Source: Marivita cryptomonadis
GTDB lineage: Bacteria > Pseudomonadota > Alphaproteobacteria > Rhodobacterales > Rhodobacteraceae
Assembly: GCF_002115725.1 (NCBI RefSeq)
Contig: NZ_JFKD01000016.1
Location: 51,009-115,008, forward strand
Direction: 5' to 3'
DNA: 64,000 nucleotides
Below the pieces are notes generated by a model. The model did not search any database, had not been told where the DNA came from, and saw only the letters and a program-made list of their open reading frames with translations. Shown here in pieces: positions 58,608 through 64,000 of this stretch. A program made the translations under genes and the position numbers. Positions within the stretch are counted from its first letter, which is position 1, and every line of letters starts with the position of its first letter.

Positions 58608-59828
58608 CAGGGGAATCGCTTTTGTAGCCGTCAGGCCGCGTGAGGGGGCTTGCGTCTGAGCCGAGGTTGGATTCTGTGGTGTAGGGCAACCTTACGGAGC
58701 CCTTTTGCCGATGCAGATTTTCCTGTCCGCCTTCGAAGATGTCCCTGATCAACGCGCCAGCAACGCGCGCCATGACCTTGCCGAATTGCTAGTGATCGCC
58801 TTCGTCTCGGTCCTTTGTGGAGCGAGCTCCTGTGCAGAGATGGCAGCGTTTGGTCGCGCAAAAGAGCATATTTTCAGGGACTTCCTGAAGCTGAAGCATG
58901 CAATCCCATCACATGACACCTTCTCGGATGTCTTCCGCATGATCGACCCCAAGGCATTGGACGCGGCCTTTGGAAAGGTTCTTGCCAACGTTGCGGCGTT
59001 GCTCAAGGACGGTGATGTGATTGCCATCGACGGTAAGGCCCTGCGTGGGGCCCGCGATGCGGGAGAGAGTGCTCGGACGCGGATGATGGTCTCGGCTTAT
59101 GCGGCGCGGCTGCGCCTGACGCTTGCCAGCGTACCGGCTGATCGGGGCTCGGAACTGGAGGCCGCGATCGAAGCGCTCGGCCTGATCGCGCTGAAGGGGA
59201 AGGTGGTGACCGCCGATGCTCTGCACTGCAATCGCCGTACGGTTGAGGCGATCAACGCGGGTGGTGGCGATTGGTGTCTCGCCCTGAAGGGCAACCAGGA
59301 GTCGCTTTTGTCCGATGCGCGCGGTTGCTTCAGCGGCGTGATCGATCCTCGGCAGCAGGCGACGACCGAAGAAAAAAATCACGGGCGCAAGGAGGTCCGA
59401 AAGGCGACCATCGTATCGGCCAAGGCATTGGGAGAATACCATGAATTCCCAGGGTTGAAGGCGTTTGGACGGATCGACGCAAGCCGCGAAGTAGATGGAA
59501 AGGTGACTTCTGAGACGCGCTATTTTGCGCTGTCGTGGTTGCCTACGCCTGACATCCTTCTCGCCACGGTCCGGGATCACTGGCTGATCGAAAACGCCCT
59601 GCATTGGCAGCTTGACGTCTCCTTCCGGGAAGATGCCGCACGCAACCGCAAGGATAACGCCCCGGGCAACATCGCCGTGCTTCGGCGACGTGCCCTCGAT
59701 GTCGTCCGTCAGGACAAGTCGAAGTCGTCACTCTCGATCAAGCTCAAGCGTGCAGGCTGGGATGACGCCTTCCTGCACTCCATTCTTTCAAACATTGCAG
59801 AGGCTTAGCGCCAAAAGCGATTGCCCTG
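58608..59828 (+). mobile_element. ISAs1-family insertion sequence between hsdM and hsdS
   Basis: A 1221-bp element with 17-bp terminal inverted repeats (58608-58624 CAGGGGAATCGCTTTTG and 59812-59828, one mismatch). It is flanked by a perfect 10-bp target duplication CATCGCTGCG at 58598-58607 and 59829-59838. Removing the element and one copy restores hsdM ending in LAAMGVAV-stop with the hsdS ATG directly after. Orientation is opposite to the restriction operon. Confidence 0.95.
58711..59808 (+). CDS. ISAs1-family transposase
   Basis: A 365-residue DDE transposase. The N-terminal associated domain reads FEDVPDQRASNARHDLAELLVIAF. Catalytic segments are VIAIDGKALRGARDAG, GKVVTADALHCNRRTVE and HWLIENALHWQLDVSFREDAA. 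Full length for the family, with no frameshift seen. A GGAGC ribosome site precedes the ATG; a TTG two codons earlier is possible. Confidence 0.92.
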   Translation: MQIFLSAFEDVPDQRASNARHDLAELLVIAFVSVLCGASSCAEMAAFGRAKEHIFRDFLKLKHAIPSHDTFSDVFRMIDPKALDAAFGKVLANVAALLKDGDVIAIDGKALRGARDAGESARTRMMVSAYAARLRLTLASVPADRGSELEAAIEALGLIALKGKVVTADALHCNRRTVEAINAGGGDWCLALKGNQESLLSDARGCFSGVIDPRQQATTEEKNHGRKEVRKATIVSAKALGEYHEFPGLKAFGRIDASREVDGKVTSETRYFALSWLPTPDILLATVRDHWLIENALHWQLDVSFREDAARNRKDNAPGNIAVLRRRALDVVRQDKSKSSLSIKLKRAGWDDAFLHSILSNIAEA

Positions 59829-62248
59829 CATCGCTGCGAGATGCCCGGCCACCCGCGCCTCCAGTGCGGCCAGATCCTCTATGATCTGCGGCAGGGTTTG
59901 CCCGTAACGTTCGGTCAGCACCCGCACGCGGGCGGTCAGCCCTTCGGTCCGCGCCTCGACCTCCGCCCCGATAGCCGCCGTGATATCGGCCAGCCACTTA
60001 TCGTGGACCACAAGGGTGCGGATGTCGTCCTCGGTCAGATCCGGGTATGTCTTGAGCACTGCCTCGATCAGTTTCGCCTCGGCCTCTTTCGCGGCCTTCT
60101 TCGCCGCAGCCTCGGCCGCGATCAGCTTGGTGGCCTGTTTCAACAGGGGCCGTTCCTCGTCATCCGCTTCGCCGGATTTCTCGCGCGCCTTCACCGATGC
60201 GGCGGTCAGCTTGCCCGTATCGGTCAGCGCGTCGGCCAGCAGCCCGCCCTCGGCCCCATTTTCCTCGGCCAGTTCCTCGATCTCCCGGCCCAGTTCCTCG
60301 GCCTTGGCGGTGGCGGTGTCCAGCGCCTCCTTGAGGTCTGGAAAGAAGCGGTCGACGATAAGCGCGGGGGGATCACATCAGCCACGAGCCGGACCTTGTT
60401 CACGGTCAGGTCGCCATCCTCCAGCCACTTCGTCTTGCCGTCCTTGACCTCCTTGCGGGTCTCGCGAAGATCCCGCGCGGCCAGCCAGCCCCCGCCCGAG
60501 ATGATGAACACATCGTCCTGCATGCTGTCTGACCAGTAGGACATGAGGCGCTGATAGGCCTCGTATTTATCCACCAACGGGGCCGGTTCGAACCGGGTCA
60601 ACATATCCTCGGCGACTGTGTGGATCAGGTCGCGAGGGTGATCACCAGGCTGGATACCCGACAGGGCAGACGTATTCGCGTCGATCCAGCCATTCAGGAT
60701 TTCCGCGATCTGCGCGCGGAAGGCGGCGAAATCCGCGTGGTTCCGGATCGTGCTGCGCACCTTATCGGGGGCGACCAACGGGTCGGCATACCCGGGCCGC
60801 GGGTTCGGCCCAAAGAGCGTGGCGCGTAGAGTGGGCATTACGGCCCAGAAATCATCCAGCGCATCGATGTCCCGCTCGGGCACGCCGCCATGCAGGTGGG
60901 CGGTGATGTCCTGCAGATCCTCGGGGTCGGAGCCGTCAATGTAGCGGGGGATGTTCAGGTTAAAATCGTTGCGGGTGATCTCGGTATAAGGGACCAGCCG
61001 AGAATAGCCGGGGATTTCCTGTGCGCGGGTGAAGGCGTCGATGATCTTATGGATGTCCCGCGCGCGCAGGCGGTTTTTGTTCCCGTCCTTGATGAACTCC
61101 TTGGAGGCGTCGATCATGAATACGGGCCGGTCCGCCCGGGCCTCGGATTTGTCGAGAACGATGATCGAGGCAGGGATGCCCGTGCCGTAGAATAGGTTAG
61201 CCGGTAGGCCGATTATCCCCTTGATCAGCCCGCGCTTCAGGATCTTCTCGCGCAAGCGGGACTCGGCATTGCCCCGGAACAGGACGCCGTGCGGCAGGAT
61301 CACCGCACCGGACCCGGTGGCCTTCATCGAGGCGAGGATGTGCAGAAGGAACGCGAAATCCCCGTTCTTGGCGGGTGGGTCACCATCGACGAAGCGGTCG
61401 TACTTCGTTTCTTCAGTTAGGCCCGAGGCCCACGCCTTGGCCGAGAAGGGTGGATTAGCGACCACAAAATCGAAAGTCTGAAGGGTGTGTGCGTCAGTCA
61501 GGAAATGCGGCTCGGCGATCACGTCGCCCTGGGCGATCTCGGCTGTCTCACGGTTGTGCATGATCATGTTCATGCGGGCGAGACCCCGGGTAGCGATGTC
61601 CATCTCCTGCCCGAAGATGGTGATGGGGACGCGGGCGGTTTCGGCGGCCTTGAGGAGCAGCGAGCCCGAACCACAAGTCGGGTCATACACCGTCTGACGT
61701 GGACTGGTGGCCCGGTCCACGCCTGCCACGGCCGCGACGACACGCGAAACCTCGGCCGGGGTGTAGAACTGGCCCTTCGACTTGCCAGCTTCGGTCGCGA
61801 AGTTCCGCATCAGATATTCGTAAGCATCGCCAAGGATGTCGTCGCCGTCAGCGCGGTTCTTTGAGAAATTCAGCTCCTCACGGCTAAAGATGTTGATCAG
61901 CGCGGTCAGCGTGTTGATCATCTTTTGACCGCGCCCAAATTTCTCGGGGTCGTTGAAGAAGGCCCGGTCGATCACACCCGACAGATCGTTTTCCTCGGCG
62001 ATCCGCGCGATGATGGTGTCCATCTCCTCGCCGATGTTCTTTGACCCGCGCAGGGCTTTCATGTCGTTGAAGGAGGACCCCGGCGGCACCTCGATCAGCG
62101 CATCCGGCTGACCGGCCCGGTCCGAGACGTATTTCACGAACAGCAGCGTAAGGATGTAATCCTTGTAGAGCGAGGCATCCATGCCGCCTCGAAGCTGGTC
62201 ACAGCTCTCCCACAAGGAGCGGTAAATGTCGCTTTTCTTGATGGCCAT
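59805..62248 (-). pseudogene. hsdM: Type I DNA methyltransferase subunit M, frameshifted and with IS-altered C terminus
   Basis: N6-adenine methylase of the type I system. Motif I YDPTCGSGSLLLKA and catalytic motif IV VVANPPFSAKAW are intact, and the start MAIKKSDIYRSLWESCDQLRGGMDASLYKDYILTLLF is typical. Near residue 625 a G6 run (60366-60371) shifts the frame. One extra G would read VIPPALIVDRFFPDLKEALD and on to KAREKSGEADDEERPLLKQA, which lies in the other frame. As it stands the product ends at 60224 with a nonsense tail. The last codons at 59805 come from the ISAs1 element (QGNRFWR replaces GVAV). Confidence 0.85.
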
Positions 62249-62450
62249 GCTGCCCCCCGTTAATCCGTTTCTTATGGTTTCACATAGGAATAACCGGGAC
62301 TTCTCCCGAATGACAGTGTGGATAGCCCGTGGGCGCCGGAGTGGCTGCATTATTACGAGATCTGGCATCTGGACGGCGTTTGGCGCGGATCGAACGCGCC
62401 CGGCCCGATCTTCGCGGGCGAAACTCTGAGACAGAGACACGAGAACGCAG

Positions 62451-63587
62451 ATGGCACGGGGATCTAGTCCGGGGCAGAAGGAGAGAATTCTCGTCTGGGG
62501 GCGAGCCGCCGGTCGCTGCCAGTATCACGGGTGTGGAAAGCGTCTCGATGGTGATCTGGTGACCGGAGATTTGTCCAAGAACAAAGCTTACTTGGCGCAC
62601 ATCATCGCTTCCTATCCGGGGGGCGTGCGCAGTGATCCGGTCCTGTCGCACCAGCTTTCGAATGATCCGAAAAACCTGATGTTGATGTGTGACCCCCATC
62701 ACCGCGAGATCGACGACCCGGCCAAGGTCGCTCGATATACCGTGGACGTCCTGCGGGAAATGAAACTGGCACATGAGGAACGCGTCGAGCGGCTCCTTGC
62801 GAACCCCAATGCGATACCGGCGCATGTCCTTCGGATCGCGGCGGCCATCGGAGACAACGAGACGGCGATCCCGGTCCGGGACTGCATAGAGGCAATGACG
62901 CCGGATTTCACTCTCGCGGATCGGCGACCGATCGACATCAAGGTGCGCGACATCGCCCGGAAGGACAGCGATCCGCGCTATTACCCTATCGTCATCGACG
63001 CCCTCCGGACGAAGTTTCAGCGGGAGTTCAAGGGCAGGTTCGCGGACGGGGAACTCGAACATCTCGCGGTGTTCGGGTTCGCGCCCATACCCGTTCTCAT
63101 CGAGCTCGGGGTCCTCTTGTCGGATCTGTCGGCGGTTTCGGTCTATGGGAGACATCGAGAGCCGAAACCCGGATGGGCTTGGCCGGATGATCGCGAGCCT
63201 CTTGAGTTCAAGTGTGTTCACGGGGCAGGGGGTCTCAAGAAAGTGGCCCTGAAACTCTCCGTGACAGCGGGAATTACCGATGATCGCATCACCCGGGCAC
63301 TACCGGGTGAGCCGGTTTCTATCTGGGAAATCCGAAGCAGTCGGCCGGGCGCGAGCGAACTTCGAAACAAAGACGATCTCTCACGGTTTCGCGAACTTGT
63401 CGGAAAGACCTTTGACGCCATCAAGGATCAGCATGGGATGGATGTAGAGCTTTCGGTTTTTCCAGCGGTCCCCGTCCCATGTGCCATTGAACTAGGTCGC
63501 GCGTGGCAGCCCAAAGCCCACCCCCCGTTCCTAATTTACGACCAGGTTCCGGATCGGGGGTTTGTTCTGCGTCACAGCGTCGTGTGA
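62451..63587 (+). CDS. HNH endonuclease-SAVED fusion, Cap5-type CBASS effector
   Basis: A 378-residue protein. Residues about 15-90 are an HNH nuclease (GRCQYHGCGKRL, KAYLAHIIASYPGG, NLMLMCDPHHREID). The C-terminal half is a SAVED ligand-binding domain, recognised by LEHLAVFGFAPIPVLIELG, SIWEIRSSRPGASELRNK, DVELSVFPAVPVPCAIELGR and FLIYDQVPDRGFVLRHSV. Cap5 degrades DNA when a cyclic nucleotide from a CD-NTase binds SAVED. No CD-NTase gene is in the window. It is divergent from hsdM with a 202-bp gap. Confidence 0.85.
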   Translation: MARGSSPGQKERILVWGRAAGRCQYHGCGKRLDGDLVTGDLSKNKAYLAHIIASYPGGVRSDPVLSHQLSNDPKNLMLMCDPHHREIDDPAKVARYTVDVLREMKLAHEERVERLLANPNAIPAHVLRIAAAIGDNETAIPVRDCIEAMTPDFTLADRRPIDIKVRDIARKDSDPRYYPIVIDALRTKFQREFKGRFADGELEHLAVFGFAPIPVLIELGVLLSDLSAVSVYGRHREPKPGWAWPDDREPLEFKCVHGAGGLKKVALKLSVTAGITDDRITRALPGEPVSIWEIRSSRPGASELRNKDDLSRFRELVGKTFDAIKDQHGMDVELSVFPAVPVPCAIELGRAWQPKAHPPFLIYDQVPDRGFVLRHSVV

Positions 63588-63680
63588 CGCCCTGCTTGGC
63601 TCAACGCGATGTTCCTTACACAAATCGGAAACAGATCCGGGCATTGCCGGGGCGGTCGTATCCGCCCCGGCCAGTTTTTC

Positions 63681-64000
63681 TCAAAGCCCGTACTGCTCAC
63701 GCGCGTAGTCACCCAGGCCGACCGCATCGAGCTTGGCGAGGGGCGCTAGGAAGGTGACCTGGATCACACCGGGCGCGCGGCCGATCTCGATCGCGCCGTT
63801 CACCGTGGCGCGGTTGCGCACCTCGGCCACGGTCATGTCGAGCAGAGCCGCCGCGCGGGACAGGCCGTTCTCGATCGCCGCGTTCAGGTTCGCCGCCGTG
63901 CCGATCACCGAGACCGGAGCCAGCGGCTCGATCTCCGTCACGCCCCATTTGTCGGAAAGCCGGCGCCCCTTGACCATCTCCGACTCGGAGAAGGGCTTCG
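63681..64000 (-). CDS. Acetamidase/formamidase-like protein, 3' part (5' end outside window)
   Basis: The frame is open to the right edge (KPFSESEMVKGRRLSDKWG...). Visible C-terminal residues include VIGTAANLNAAIENGLSRAA, DMTVAEVRNRATVNGAIEIG and PGVIQVTFLAPLAKLDAVGL, which I associate with the FmdA/AmdA amidase family or a close relative; similarity is judged by eye. It converges with the Cap5-like gene across 93 bp. It may be core genome beyond the island or part of it. Confidence 0.5.
   Translation of the reverse strand, partial: KPFSESEMVKGRRLSDKWGVTEIEPLAPVSVIGTAANLNAAIENGLSRAAALLDMTVAEVRNRATVNGAIEIGRAPGVIQVTFLAPLAKLDAVGLGDYAREQYGL

Overview
The window looks like a chromosomal segment of a Roseobacter-group alphaproteobacterium (Rhodobacterales). 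Indicators are the helicase / S4 protein / FdxA / CarD cluster, RTX and Hint-domain exoproteins, a kynurenine operon, a two-domain sulfide:quinone oxidoreductase operon, a DUF6525 protein and the moderate-to-high GC content. No rRNA, tRNA or CRISPR array was recognised.

Layout. (1) 1-10.4 kb: the 3' part of sufS with a HbpS-like protein and a class I amidotransferase; a minus-strand tryptophan catabolism operon (SDR, kynA, kynU); a secreted MBL-fold protein with a degenerate metal site; choline sulfatase; a secreted nuclease; a YdcH protein; a periplasmic glutathione peroxidase; a methyltransferase and a C4 zinc-finger protein. Two intergenic spots share a 22-bp repeat and carry strong hairpins. 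(2) 10.4-18.7 kb: pepF, then an overlapping minus-strand operon of DNA-end exonuclease, esterase, ATP-dependent DNA ligase and amidohydrolase; an HpaI-type aldolase; a lysophospholipase-like hydrolase with an SCP2 protein. (3) 18.8-30.5 kb: a TPR protein, SUV3-like helicase, S4 protein, fdxA, carD, a KefB-type antiporter, a large PilM/PilP-like membrane protein, a SIMPL protein and a GT-A-like glycosyltransferase. (4) 30.6-43.9 kb: a serralysin-like protease, then a sulfide operon (Crp/Fnr regulator with exactly two cysteines, DUF2892, persulfide dioxygenase, DUF442-SQR fusion, SulP, SLAC1/TehA), and a 1395-residue RTX-Hint protein. (5) 43.9-47.15 kb: divergent znuA and zur-znuCB with a Zur-like operator.

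(6) From about 47.15 kb the sequence changes character and reads as an integrated defence/mobilisation island. It begins with AT-rich DNA carrying a 14-bp tRNA-Ser-like 3' end. Then come an IS3-family element with an amber-interrupted transposase, a truncated DUF4011-type remnant, a RES/Xre toxin-antitoxin pair, and a MobC-relaxase module with a coiled-coil gene nested in another frame of the relaxase linker. These are followed by a type I restriction-modification system (hsdM, hsdS, hsdR, SprT-like metallopeptidase). The hsdM gene carries a one-base frameshift in a G6 run, and an ISAs1-family element with a perfect 10-bp duplication separates hsdM from hsdS. A divergent HNH-SAVED protein (Cap5-type CBASS effector) has no CD-NTase in view. 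The window ends inside a putative acetamidase/formamidase-family gene.

The most unusual signals are the orphan Cap5-like effector beside the disrupted type I system, the nested gene in the relaxase, and the two-cysteine Crp/Fnr protein heading the sulfide operon.
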